From the NCBI GenBank assembly GCA_037447655.1, contig JBBHKE010000180.1:1-46226 (forward strand): a stretch of DNA of 46,226 nt. The letters are read 5' to 3'. A program made the position numbers and the translations under genes. Position 1 is the first letter of the stretch. Every line of letters starts with the position of its first letter. This DNA comes from Zygnema cylindricum. Taxonomy: Eukaryota > Streptophyta > Zygnematophyceae > Zygnematales > Zygnemataceae. The notes beneath the pieces were generated by a model that was not told the origin of the DNA, did no database searches, and saw only the letters and a program-made list of their open reading frames with translations. Shown here piece by piece: positions 1-11,800 of this stretch.

Positions 1-1916
1 TCACTCCTTACTCTCTTGATTGAGGTTTCATGGAGTTTTTCACTCCATGCTTTATATTGTTTAAAACATTCCTGAGCCTCTGACTTATTTTTCAAAAAAT
101 ACACCCTGGAATACCGAGACCAATCATCGGTGATAGTCATCATAAATCTCTTCCCCCTTAGTGATGGCACTCTGGCTAGCCCCCAAATATCTGTGTGTAC
201 TAAATCTAGAATCTTTTCTCCCTTATAGGTTGCAGTTTTTGGGAAGGGTAACCTGTGTGCTTTACCTTGAGCACATCCACTACAATCACTTAGATTCTCA
301 CTCTCATCGAACTGAATTACTTCCACTACTCCCATCTTTTTCATCTGTTTTAACTTATCTAGATTCACATGCCCAAGCCTCTTATGCCACAACATTATAT
401 CATGAACACTAGAATAATAAAGTTTTTTCTTTTCATTGCTTAAAATTAGCCTAAACATCCGTTGGCTACCTTTTTCAGCAGTAAAATAAACTTCCTCCTC
501 AAAACTAGCAGTAAAGACTCCTTTCCTAGTGCTAGTATCAAAACCCTTATCATCTACTACAGTCGTAGAGATGAGGTTTTTGTTCAGCTCCGGAATAAAC
601 AATACATCAGAGAATATAACTATGGATGTCTTTCCTTCTACTAACAGTTTTAGATCTACCGATCTTACTAGGGTAGTAGTGACTATCCTCACATCCCCGT
701 ACTCTATCTCTACGGTGGGAATCTTTCTTATGTTAGTGAACAGGTGTTTATCTTTACACATGTGCATGGATGCACCTGAGTCTACAATCCAGCCTGCTTC
801 ACCTTACAATCTTCCGAAAGCACATTTCTGCTTTCGTGGAATCCCGACCTCGTTTTTCCCTTCCAACTCCTCATCATATAAGAGTTCATCGTCCTCCTCG
901 GATTACGCCTCATGTACCTGTGTCACAAGGGCCCTTTTCTTTCCTCTCGGGGGTCCACCAGTTTGCCCCTCCTTTAACCGCAACTCGGTTAACTGAGTTC
1001 ATTCAGCCATATAGTGGCCAGGTTTTTTACAAAAATGGCACAAACCCTTGGGAGTCCTTGGTCCCAACTCTTCGCCTCACTAATTTCCAACCTGTGTTTT
1101 GGAATCATTGTTCCTCCAATCGGTCCCAGCTGCCAAAGCTTGCCCACTTTTTCCTCTCTTTTGGATCTCAATCGTATTCTCTCGAACGAGAATCATCCCT
1201 ACCATTGAATTCCAAATCCACCTTGAGTCCTCAAAGTCCTGCACACGGTTGACTATATTCTTGAACTCATTGGGTAACTTCATCAGTAAACAGTTAACGT
1301 TTTCATTTTCACTAAATACTTTTCCAGCACTCTCCAGTTCCATGAAAAGTGTAGCAAGCTCATTGCAAAAATCCAACATCCTCCCCATTTGGTATAATTA
1401 CTCCTTAATTTTCTGATCAGCCAACTGTTGTTGCTGAATCGTACCACTTCTGTACATCCCTATGAGAGCCACCCAAAGATCAGATGCCCTCTCTATCTGC
1501 AAATGGGGAGATGGAAGCCCTTGAGTAAGATGCCGGAGGATAAAGTGCTTAGCCGCCATGTTGTTGTAGTCCCAGGTATCGATATCATTCTCCTCGTTCC
1601 TCGGAATAGGTGACATGAATGCCGAACAGGTTGCTATAGGTGTGACCGTCTCCTTCTCCTTACTTTTTTCCACCACCTCCCCTTTCTTTGTCTCCTCCGT
1701 TGAAGATGGATCTGCATTTTTAATGAATCTACCTCTTGTAAACTTTGGGGGTATCCCAAGACTTGATGGACGCCTCACCCGTCCACTCACTATTCCCCAA
1801 AACTGTTTCTCACATAGAGCTCCTGCTATCATACTTTCCCAGTATATGAAGCCAGCTCCATTGAATATAGGCACCCTAGATGATGGGCCTATAACCTGTA
1901 ACTTTGAGACCTCCAT
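1..1916 (-). pseudogene. copia gag-pol polyprotein, nonsense-damaged in gag
   Basis: A single minus-strand frame carries all domains. Gag starts at 1916 and has the usual look of plant copia gag (FNGAGFIYWESM near the N-terminus). A zinc knuckle begins CHFCKKPGH at 1040-1014. The protease motif WIVDSGAS lies near 791-768. The integrase zinc domain has an H-x4-H (HKRLGH) and a C-x2-C followed by GKAHR. The integrase core starts with HTDIWG and DDWSRYSR, and the window ends just before the second catalytic Asp is expected. Six in-frame stops interrupt it: 1398-1400, 1080-1082, 1077-1079, 999-1001 (where the last knuckle Cys is expected), 903-905 and 804-806. From 803 to position 1 the frame is open. 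The gag half is thus dead while the protease-integrase half is intact as far as it is visible. Confidence 0.85.
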
Positions 1917-1950
1917 AGGTCCTCAGAGTAGGCAGCTCACACGAAGCCTC
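1..1950 (-). mobile_element. Ty1/copia LTR retrotransposon, 5' part, truncated by window edge
   Basis: This is the gag, protease and integrase N-terminal part of a copia-type LTR retrotransposon, read on the minus strand. The order gag, protease, integrase is that of Ty1/copia. The element runs off the left edge inside the integrase core, so reverse transcriptase, RNase H and the 3' LTR lie outside. To the right of gag, where the 5' LTR and primer-binding site should be, I find no initiator-Met-tRNA-type primer site and no clear LTR end. The 5' LTR may be diverged, deleted or replaced. The right boundary is therefore only approximate. Confidence 0.85.
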
Positions 1951-2660
1951 TAAGATAACCCTACCCCTTTGTGTTTCGGTAAGAATAACTACCACCCTGG
2001 CAAACAAAAACTCTTACCAGATTCACCCTTGTGAAGGCAAGACTCCTTGAGTCGATAGCAAATAGAATCTCTGAATTTGCTCCCCTGAGCAGTAAGTTAT
2101 GGAGGGTCAAAGTTAACCTTTTGTAGAGAAGCACTCAAGGAGAGAGGGTCTTATCTACCAGTTTTTTTTAAGTCCTATCTCTCTCTAAAACTTTATCTTC
2201 TGATGTACGGAACCAATCATATTACACTAGTGTACACAAAAGTATAGCTATCGGTGTACTTTCTACACGAATATTGTACGACATGGCCTAAATGTCGACA
2301 CATATCATATCCAGATTCGGTCTCGTAATCCCCAGAGATGTCGCGATCGAATGTAGTTGTGCCACGGGTCATCCGATGTGGCGATGACCACAAACCGTCA
2401 AGATTCTCTTCCGCGATCTCGACATTCTTCTCGGCCGTCGGATTGAAAGTAGATATCAATCGTAGCCGTCATAAATACTTGCGCGCTATTTGTTTCGTTT
2501 AAAAAAGCAAATGCGCGGTACTCGTTTCTTATCCAAACCGAAATCCGTACTTTTACATGACTAAATCTATGTATCCCGTAAACAGTTGACATTAAATGAA
2601 TTATCCTACGTGGCAACATTTAAATAACTAACAAACCCTAGAGCACGTAACTCTAGTCTT
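1951..2660. other. Gene-free stretch flanking the copia relic
   Basis: No coding potential is recognised. The small open frames here show no family resemblance. The sequence is AT-rich with scattered CpG-rich patches around 2280-2460. It may hold a decayed LTR, but no paired LTR, target duplication or polypurine tract can be defined. Confidence 0.4.
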
Positions 2661-2739
2661 ATACTTAATGGATAAGTCAAACGGCTACCGGCGGCTTTAT
2701 CGGACGGCAGTTACCAAGATCGAATCCTGGATTTGATAG
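2661..2739 (+). other. tRNA-Arg-like sequence, possible SINE head
   Basis: The sequence TTAATGGATAAG at about 2665 resembles the D-arm/A-box of plant tRNA-Arg. AGATCGAATCC at 2717-2727 matches a B-box (GGTTCGAATCC) at 9 of 11 bases. The spacing is compatible with a tRNA. I could not fold a convincing acceptor or anticodon stem, so a functional tRNA is unlikely. A tRNA-derived SINE head or an old tRNA pseudogene fits better. Confidence 0.35.
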
Positions 2740-2823
2740 TTTTCCTTTTAATAAAGAAACTACATATCCATAAATCAACTAATCTATTTCCCGTAAACCT
2801 CTCGATAGCCTAGTTAGCCATGG

Positions 2824-2888
2824 CTCTAACTTCCTCTCCAACTTTCAGTGACTGTAACAAGTGTGGGAGTTGAAGAGAGGAGTTAGAG
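2824..2888. repeat. Imperfect hairpin (about 20-bp arms)
   Basis: The left arm at 2824-2843 (CTCTAACTTCCTCTCC...) and the right arm at 2868-2888 (...GAGAGGAGTTAGAG) are imperfect inverted copies around a 24-base loop. It sits in gene-free DNA. No role is evident. Confidence 0.6.
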
Positions 2889-3786
2889 GCAAATTGCCTC
2901 GGCTTTTTTTCTACATTATATTTTAGACCTATAAAATATTAAAAGAACCATCAATTTCTACATACACGTGGACCTTCTTGGTCAATCATTATCCAACCAA
3001 ACTATCTTCTATAACATTATAGTCTAATCCACATTCTGCAGTGTTGCGATACTGCTACGCTGCTGCGCTGCTTTGGGTTGCTATACTGCTACGTTGCTAT
3101 GCTGCGCTAGTGTAGCATAGCAGCTGCGCTGCTCTGAACCGCAACTGCAACAGCCTGTACTGTACATATATTTCTGTAACTCTGTTACAACCAGAAAGAA
3201 GCGGCAAAATTGTGAACTCTTCAAAAAATTCAAACACAAACAAAAAAGCGCGCTAACTATTGAAGTAACTAGAAATTCATTATAAAACGTGAAGGAAATG
3301 CAGCAATTTGTAAAAATGGGCGAATCTCCATTTGAAATGGGAATGGCAACGCGACAAACTGCGAAACCTTCAAAAATTTCAAACCCAACATTTTTGATGG
3401 AGCGAGCGTCATAGGATATTGATGTCCGTGGGTGACATCACTTCCTCCCTGGCAGAAGGCACATGTCATATGCGACATGTACACATTTGCTCGCGCGTTC
3501 TGCGTGGAACTTGGATAACTTTTCCACGAGGCACGATGCAATTCGTTCAGGCGCTGAGAATTGACCTACTCGGGGTCACTTGTTGCGAACTGAAAGTGTC
3601 AGACGATAACATATCCGATTATGCATTCGACAGTCCACATTAACGCCCATAAACATGGAGAATCAAATCCCTCATTTAGTAGCCTTGTTTTTCTGACATT
3701 TTTTTTTTGGGTACGACACTGTACGAAATAGTACGGCTTTTAGTAAACAACGTCATTTTTTCCCTAATGAAACCTTGCCCTTACTA
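2889..3786. other. Gene-free DNA with low-complexity GCTGC/GCTACG repeats
   Basis: No gene is recognised. A degenerate run of TGCTACGCTGC-like words fills about 3039-3135. A diverged direct repeat is visible: the segment near 3200-3245 recurs about 150 bp later near 3350-3395 (GCGRCAAA..TGYGAA..CTTCAAAAA). Confidence 0.5.
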
Positions 3787-4609
3787 CCGTGTCAGATTTG
3801 CGGCGTTAATCATGATGTCACGTACTTCCACGATACCATTGAGTACAGAGTACAAGAATGTTGGATTGTATGGACAGTACAAAATTTTCTTTTTTTTTGG
3901 TTTTTTGGTTAACCGACCGTAACCAACCATTTTTTTTTTCTGGTGAATCAATCTACCGCAACCGCCCGGCCCCCAAAATTTGGCAACCGAATCCGTTCCG
4001 GATCCGGCGCGGGCGGTCGGTTAATGGTCGGTCACGGTTTTGGTTGACCGTTTGCGACCTCTGATCTCGGTATTTCATCACGATAACACCGGTACCGATA
4101 ACTATCGGCGATAATTGTACGGGTTCTGGTAAAACTATACGGATAACTATCTGTACGAAACCAGTTCATACGTGGCATGCCACGTTATATAGTATATACA
4201 TTTAAAGAATATAATACAATGTATTATGTTGTAATCTTATATAGCGTACTATATTTTTCTATACTTATCGCCGATACGGAATTTGCTGGTTTCGGAGCGA
4301 TATATTGGATCCCTTCACCCTTCGACAACCGACAGAGGTCGCAAACGGTCAACCGAAACCGTGACCGAACGTTGACCGACCGCCCGCTTCGGATCCGGAA
4401 CGGATTCGGTTGCCAAATTTTGGGGGTCGGGCGGTTACTGTCGGTTGATTCACGAGGGAAAAAAAAACCGTTGGTTACGGTCGGTCAACCAAAAAACCAA
4501 AAAAAATGAAAATTTTGTACTGTCCCTATAATCCAACATTCTTGTACTCTGTACTCTTTGGGCAAACTGGATGTACGTGACACATGATTAGCGTCGCAAA
4601 TCTGACACT
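3787..4609. mobile_element. Foldback element with 277-bp terminal inverted repeats
   Basis: The arm 3787-4063 pairs with 4333-4609 as an imperfect inverted repeat around a 269-bp centre. Landmarks in the left arm are GTGTCAGATTTGCG (outer end), AGAGTACAAGAATGTTGGA, GGTTAACCGACCGTAACCAA, CGGATCCGG and TTTGCGACCTCTG (inner end). Each recurs reversed in the right arm. The centre is AT-rich and contains TACCGATAACTATCGGCG-like words. There is no transposase. The layout suits a non-autonomous foldback or MITE-type DNA element. I could not define a target-site duplication. Confidence 0.75.
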
Positions 4610-4848
4610 GTAGTGTAGTTAGCTATTTATTTCGCAAATCAAATGGAACGCGACAAAGCGTCGCAAATCTGACACGGTGTACACTATTCATTTCGAAAAT
4701 CTTAGGGAACGCGACAAAGCGTCGCAATTCTGACACGGTACAGTAGTTCAATATTAATTTCTCAAATCTTAGGCAACGCGACAAAGCGTCGCAAATCTGA
4801 CACGGTAGTACACTATTCATTTCGCAAATCTTAGGGAACGCGACAAAT
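4591..4848. repeat. Tandem array, four units of 61-67 bp
   Basis: Units begin at 4591, 4658, 4719 and 4786 with GCGTCGCAAATCTGACAC (third unit GCGTCGCAATTCTGACAC) and end GGAACGCGACAAA. The first unit overlaps the outer tip of the foldback arm, so the array is an amplification of that tip. Each junction contains GCGAC-aaagc-GTCGC, a small hairpin. The open frame crossing the array is a by-product of the repeat. Confidence 0.85.
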
Positions 4849-4879
4849 CGTATTTATTGGCTTATTCCGTCGTACATTG

Positions 4880-5130
4880 ATTAATTTTGTACTTTTTTGG
4901 TTACGGGCGGGCACGGTTAGTCGCGAAAAATCAAGATTCGGTTAAATTTTTTTTTCGTAAACGACGGTCGGTTAACGGTTAACAATTTTGGAGCGTGACA
5001 AAACTCTGTCGGGCGTCGGTTACTCAGATTTTGAAAAAAAAAAAACGGTCGGTTTCGGGTATGAATTTTTTTGACTTTTGCGACCTCTGACAACCGATGA
5101 CTATCGATATCGGCTATTGCGATAATTTTC
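4880..5130. repeat. Diverged partial copy related to the 3787-4609 element
   Basis: The words GGTTACGGGCGG, CGGTCGGTTAACGG, TTTTGCGACCTCTGA, CCGATGACTATCGATATCGG and GCGATAATT recall one arm plus part of the centre of the neighbouring foldback. No opposite arm is visible, so it looks like an old fragment. Confidence 0.55.
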
Positions 5131-5145
5131 TTGCCGATACACAAC

Positions 5146-5692
5146 ACTACACCGCGCATCGTTATTAGTGTCAAAGTTTAAATAGTGTGGAAGTAAATAT
5201 ACCGTCATTGACGCTAATTAATATTTTTTTTTTTTTTTTAAAAAGGTGTATTCTAATTTCGGCGTTTATGCTAATTTGGGAACAGCAAAAATGGAATATT
5301 CGTTGTACGATTATATACATTAATATATGTATCCGTACAAAATATTGAAAACCGTGCGCCGTCGTGAAATTTAAATATCCGTACATGTAAGACTAATTTA
5401 CGTGTCAGAACAATCCCGTTTTTTTAGCGCACGATCCTATGCGTGCGCGTCTGATTTAACTCATTTTTTGTAAAATTTTCATTTGAAAAGGTACATTTAT
5501 GTACGGTCTGACATCGACCGTATACCACACTATTTAGATATTTATTGTAATTCTATCTTTACGCTATTTTGTACGGTTCCTTAATTAACGTCAAGGAAAA
5601 ATTAAAATCATGTATCCTATTTGAGGAAAAACATCAAAATTTTAAGAACCCAAATTAGTGTCGCTGACACTAATAACGATGCGCGGTGTAGT
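5146..5692. mobile_element. TIR element, 547 bp, perfect 28-bp TIRs (family A)
   Basis: The ends 5146-5173 and 5665-5692 are perfect inverted copies of 28 bp, starting ACTACACCGCGCATCG. The inside is AT-rich without coding capacity, so this is a non-autonomous DNA transposon. It is the best-preserved member of the TIR family that recurs throughout the window. Its right end lies 180 bp before the start codon of the F-box/SNF2 gene. No clear target-site duplication could be assigned. Confidence 0.8.
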
Positions 5693-5744
5693 CATTGTGA
5701 GTAGATTAAACCTAAGTGTCCTCTTCAGTTGGTTTCCCCATCCC

Positions 5745-5776
<32 letters not shown>

Positions 5777-5872
5777 CACACGCGCAACTCACACCTCCAT
5801 AGTCGAGCACACACTCTATTTGCGCCCTGACACCCCGGGGGCAGCCGGAGCCCTCGGTGACGTCAGCCCATT
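5693..5872 (+). promoter_or_regulatory. Promoter / 5' leader of the F-box-SNF2 gene
   Basis: This is a short gap between the TIR element and the start codon. It holds a CT microsatellite at about 5741-5776, typical of plant 5' leaders, and a perfect bZIP/CRE-type palindrome TGACGTCA at 5858-5865, only 7 bases before the ATG. No TATA box stands out. Whether the palindrome is a binding site or a chance leader sequence cannot be told. Confidence 0.4.
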
Positions 5873-8800
5873 ATGTCGAAGCCCGACCGTTCTTCGCGGG
5901 CTGATTATCAGTTGGCCGGCTATCTGACAGCTGTCACTCTCTGTCCGGAGGTGTCTACCTCTGCAATCCTTATTGGAAGAAAGTGTATTCTGGCTCCTCG
6001 TACATCCTCAGCCATTTTGCAGCTGCTGGATGGAACTGTTATTCCTCTCATACCACCGACTGATCATTTTCTATGTTCCTCTTCAACAAAATCTTTCAAA
6101 GAAGATTTTCTCGGTGAAACACAATACGTTGAAGGTATTGAAATCAAAAAGAAAGTTGGAAACCATATTAATGGACGCCAAGACTTATTGAAAAGCCCGT
6201 CGAAATCTACAACGGAACACGTCCGAGAGGTTTCTGTGGATCAAGAAAGTTTAGACAGGACAGAGGAGTCAGATATGTCCCCCGACGAGTCAAAATTTTT
6301 GAAAACATCGGACAATTTCGCTGGTTCCTCCGTTGTCATTAGTGGCTTAATTGATTCCACAGAAAAAACGGAGACCGGGTCTTCTTGCATAGGAGAATCT
6401 GTTTCAGGAAAAAAAGAGTCACCCGACAATGGTTGCAATGCAGGAGAAGTGCTTCCTGTGACTTCAAATTGCCCTGTAAAATCTTTTGTAGAAAAACACC
6501 GAGAAGACTTGTTAGTCGACAATGAGTTCAGCAATGCCGAGGTCTTCCCTGATAGCACTATTGGTGTCTCTCCTCAATTGTTTGGAGAAAGTTCCCAAGT
6601 AATTGCCAGTCCTTCAGGAAGCTCCCCTTCTGGAAATCGTCCTTTATCCTTGAAGCCTGGAATTAGTCCCCTTCTCTTTCTGAATGTGCGATCGAAAAAG
6701 AGAGCTTCAAATGCAACTGATTGGGGTCGTAGGCGAAAGAGGGCAAGGCGTAAGGACAGCTTGGGCAAAGTGGACACCCCTAAGCAAAGAGGTTCACGAA
6801 GCTCACTCCCAGGTCAAGGTGAGTTTATCTTCCACTTTTTGTCATCTTTCGTTTCTATTTCATTTTTAAATTGCTAGTTATTTAAGCCGCTTTAAGCCGG
6901 ATAAAGAAGTTTGATGCATTCTAGTGGTCTCCTTTCATCACAGCTATTAGCTGATTAGGAATGCACCTGAAAATTGTTATGTACTTATTAAGAATAGGCA
7001 ATGTAATGAACGTGTAATGCAATCTACACTAATTGTTGTGATTATTGTATTGAATTATTCGGTTGCAAATATCTAGCATGTAGATAAGCAACATTTTTCC
7101 TTTTAAGTTGAGATGGAACAATGCTTTTGGATGATTCTTGGCTTGAGTGCTAAGGGATGCCCTTACGTTACATCGAGAAATACACCATGAAACGCTATTA
7201 GCATCACTAATCCGTCCCTGTATATTTTGCCCTCTGCACACAAGAAAGCTCTATTAGCATGATTTATTTTTTCTTAACGTTACTTCTTTTTGCGATTTTC
7301 AATCTTCCACATCATTTGGGCTGGTAATAGATTTATTGAAGCTCTAACAGTCCTCGTACTATTATTTCTTTACGCTGATAGCGATTTACGGTGTACAACG
7401 AGTGGGTGCTGTCTCCCATCCTTTAACAAGGGTTTTATTTGGAGACTATTTTAGAGTCGTCTATCACTGATACTTTTCTCACTGTGTGTCTTCTTGCTGT
7501 CATTGTATAAAGTACTCGTAATGCTAGGCGGTTCAACACTTCCGCTGTTGCATTTTTTCTACTATATGTTGTCAATTTTCTCTTACTGTAGTTTATAAGT
7601 GTAAGCTATATGTCGATTTTATTACCAAATTTTCATTGGATACTCTTACTTAAGTTTGTATGAGTAATCGAGCTGTGTTAATTTATTACCAAATCCCCAT
7701 TGGATAACTTAAAATAGCCGGTGGTTTGCTGTGGGTTGCAGGAGACAGTATTTTGATACAATTGAAGACTCTGGTGGCTCGTGAAGATGCCCTTGTAAAT
7801 GGAACAATCATAAGCATCATGGAGAAAGGTGATGAAAGAAGGCTATTGATATTGCTCGATCTCTACCTTCCGTCAATGCTTTGGAGCGGGAAAGTATTCT
7901 GGCGAGAATCAACAGTTGCCGCAAACATTTTTTTGGAGTCACATCTCAGGTGTATGATCCTTTCTACTCCTTGACAGCTAGGATGCGTTTCTAGTCAAAT
8001 TATTGTAGTATTGCACCCCATTTTCGTCTGTCTGTTTTCCTTTCTTTGGTCTTATGAGTCACGTTAACAGATGACAGAAAATTTTAACTTATTTGGTAGA
8101 AACTTTCAGCTTTGTTCCATGCAACATGCCTGTGTGTGTGCAAGCATGTGCTTGTTTATATATGTACATGTATATGTATATATATGTATATATTCAGGGA
8201 AGCTTTCTGTGAAAACTTGCATACACTGTGGATGTGGGACTTGCTTTTGTTTCGTTTTTCTGGTTGTGGAATATGATAGCTTTTTCTTATATTGGTTTTT
8301 GCAGCACTAATTGGAAAACCAGGTCGCTACTTCTTGAAGGATGTCGTCAACCTTCCACTTCACACCATCGTGACGAGAAACCGTGGGATTTATCGTCATC
8401 GTTAAATCTTTATTTTCAGGGTGTAACCAGGGTTTGGTGCAATGCTTTAGAAGTTGAAGAAGCTAGTTTTTGGGATCCTTGTTTGGGTGATTGTCACGTA
8501 TTAGGATGCAAGCTTCACTGCTATCTGCCTGAAAGGGAAAGGTCTAAGCGCTTCAGTCTCCCGCTCCTATTTCGAAGCTTGCCACCAAAAATAGACGTTT
8601 TGGATACCCCTTTGCAATCAACACAGATGGAAGTTAATAATGCGAGTGGTATTCTGAACCTACAAGATGACATTTTAAGCAACATATTGTCGCGTCTTGA
8701 CCCGTTATCCTTGAGAGCTGCGGAACAGAGTTGCCGATATTTTGAAGTCATTGCGAGGTCTATTGTTCCACATCTTAAGTTGACTCTTTTTCCTCATCAA

Positions 8801-11800
8801 CAGGCCGCCATGAGATGGATGCTCGAGAGGGAGAGAACTCCTAGTCCTATCCCTCACCCATTTATTAGGGAGCTTACTACAAAGGATGGTTTCTCCTACT
8901 TTGTATCAGCCACGACAGGAAGTATTTCAACTGTTGGGGAGGACAAGCAGGACAAGAAAAAAAGATCGGGGAGCTTAAGCAAAAGGAAAAAGTTCACGTT
9001 GAAGGACGCGGACGAAAATCTTGTGCAGCAAGGCATTCCATTGATTGCAAACAGTGTGTTTGGTAGTGGTGATAATGAGTCCAGAGGAGGACGAAGCTCT
9101 TGTGTTACTGAGTTGAAGAAGGATGAAGTGATGGACTTTCAGGGAGGGATGTTTTGTGATGAGCCTGGTTTGGGAAAAACCATAACTGCTTTAGCGCTCA
9201 TTCTCAAGAGCCTTGGGATACTTGCAAAGTCACCCCCGGAAAGTATGTCACACGTGTTTCCACATCCCTCCAGGAATGGATATCAAGCAGGATATTATGA
9301 AGTTGGGAAAAAGAAGGGCTTCAGGCCAGACCAAAATGTGACGAAGGAGGAGGTTTCTCAACTCGGGCCATCTATTTTATCGTCCTCTAATGAATGTGGG
9401 GATTTAGGGCAGTCTGGCGAAATCGTGAGTACTTTAACACCTGTGACAAATAAAATTCAGGTTATTGCATCATCTCCTTCTTCTCAAAGCATAGAAAAAG
9501 TTCATATTTTTTACCAAAGAAGAAAGTCGGCTGCACAAGGAATGGAGAAAGGAAGTAAATTGTCAATGGCATTTGAAAGGATGCAAGAAAGCTTAGGTCA
9601 ATGTGCAGGAATGGAAGATGGTAAATGTAGTCTCGAAATGGTGGCCGTAACAAACGTTAGGGAGAAAAGGGATAGAGTAGCGAAAAGTCAAGGCAAAGCC
9701 AGGATAAAAGAAGTGTGTTTTCAGGAAAGTTTAGAAGAAAATTGTGGCAGTCCAGTTCCAAGTTGGGATGATGACAATTCGCATGACGGAAGCAAATGGG
9801 ACAATGAGGAAATTTCTGACTTTTCATTGAACTCCGTTGCTGGAAAGATGCTCAAACGGCCACGAGAGGTAGAAAATAAGGTCAGACGTCCTGTTAGGGG
9901 AGGGAGAGAGGAGAGAAGGGGAGAGGACTTGATGCAGTCATCTGATTGTATTCAAATGGGTAATCCAGAGGTGGACAAGCAATTCAGCGATGAGATGGAA
10001 GTCAGACAAGGAAAAAGTGGACACCCGAAATCACGCCGACGTAAGAAAGCGAAACACAATCGAAATCTCATTATTCCTCTTGATGTTGTGCCAAGGGAGG
10101 AACAAAATCAAGAAGAGTTATTTGATTGGCTTCAATGTGACGGATGTCACAAGTGGAGGAAGCTCCCAAGGTGGACACCTATGCCCGAGGATCAAGCGTG
10201 GTTTTGTCAAATGAATCCCGATAGGGCACGAGCAGATTGCAAAGTCCCGCAAGAAAAGGACGACGAAGAAAATACCAAGGTATTAATTGGGTTTCGGAGT
10301 GTCTTTCAGACGAACGCACAAGTTATTGCAACAACCAATGCTGCAAATGTGGCGTTTTTTCTTGAGTGCATTGGCAACAAAATGAGTAACAAGGGTGTTG
10401 GCGAAATGCTTAGATGGTTAGTTGCAGATAAGCATGGGAAATTGTTGGGAACAGTTGAGGAAGTTGGAAGAAGTAGGGCAGTTTCAATGGAAGAAAGAAG
10501 CATTGTTTTTCCTTCACATCTTTCTGACGTTCTGGTTGGCCATGGAGATTTGTTGAAGTCTTTTGGGCTGGTCCAAAGCTCCAGTGATTCACCGAGGAAG
10601 ATTTTCCGTTCATCGTCCAGAAATGCTCGAATAGTGAACAAAAATGTATTGGTCTGGCATTATCCCAAAGACTTAGATGCGGGTTTAGTGTTTGATACAG
10701 ATGCTCTCGATGAGTGTCTGAAGCAGGTGGAATTAACAAGGCAAAACCAGCTATCTCCCTATAGAAATGTTCACCTTCAAAGCTCGAGAGGTCGAATTTA
10801 CCTGTCCAGTGCAACGCTAATAGTGGTTCCAGCCAACCTCATTCCTCACTGGAAGCTGCAGATTCAGTTGCACACGATTCTAAGTGAGAAGCGAGTGTAT
10901 GTGTGGGATGCAACTGACTCGAAGCCTCCTCTTCCACACAAATTGGCGTGGGACTATGATGTGGTACTCACAACTTTTAGTCGACTTAGTCATGAGTGGA
11001 ACGGGGGAGGCCGAGGTGGAGAGAGAGCATCCACTTTAATGCAAGTGCATTGGCTTCGGGTGATATTGGATGAGGGACACACTCTCGGCTGTCTCACTCT
11101 TACCAACAAGCTTCAGATGGCCGTTGCTTTGAGGGCAGACCGACGATGGATGCTTACCGGGACTCCAACACCGAACACTCCAAACAGTCAAGTGAGAATG
11201 GCAAAACTGATCTTTTATTAGTCCAATTTGTTTTAACTTGGGATGAGGTGGTTACAAATCCCACGCTCATTTCAAGTTTTCTTTTGCATGGTTAATAATG
11301 AGATCACCGAGGGAATCAATAAAAGTAATTACAGTTTCCTTGTATAGAAAAGCCACAAAAGTTTTATTGAATTACTGATGGTAACATGAGTGGAAAAATT
11401 CTGTTTGATCTTCTATGAAGGTGGAGATTGAAAAGTTTCTTGATTGTCTTGAGAGTTCGCACTTTTTTTCATGCTATATGTGTGAATCAGCATCAGTAAA
11501 GCTTGTCGATGTTTCGCATCAATCATTGTAGGACTATTTTTGTAGCGACGTCAAATCTATTGCCTCTACACCAAGAAGAGACTTTTATTTTTTTGAAACT
11601 CGAATTGAATCACAGCAAATTGACCTGGTCTGGCTGGACTTTTTGGTTTCTTTTTTCCTTTTTGGGTGACATGCGTAGTCCGGATGTTGCTGGTACAGGT
11701 TGCTCATTTGCAACCTCTTCTAAAGTTCCTTCATGAAGGAGTATTTGGACAACAGCAACGTGTTTGGGAGGGGGCCATTCAGAAGCCTTTTGAGGCGGGT

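Noticed and set aside
770-1953. Plus-strand open frames over the copia relic
   Set aside because: They are antisense shadows of the gag-pol frame on the minus strand.
1951-2220. 5' LTR and primer-binding site of the copia element
   Set aside because: No reverse complement of a TGGTATCAGAGC-type primer site and no LTR terminus could be found.
4623-4820. Minus-strand 65-aa open frame
   Set aside because: It lies wholly in the 61-67-bp tandem array, and its internal repeats follow the array.
4591-4848. CRISPR-like array
   Set aside because: The units are contiguous without unique spacers, and the DNA is a plant nuclear repeat.
8228-8304. Upstream start codon at 8228 for the long SNF2 exon
   Set aside because: The stretch before 8305 is intronic; the acceptor TTTTTGCAG at 8296-8304 restores the frame from exon 2.
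8399-8425. NLYFQG sequence resembling a TEV protease site
   Set aside because: A chance match in a weakly conserved part of the SNF2 protein; nothing suggests a vector or engineered tag.
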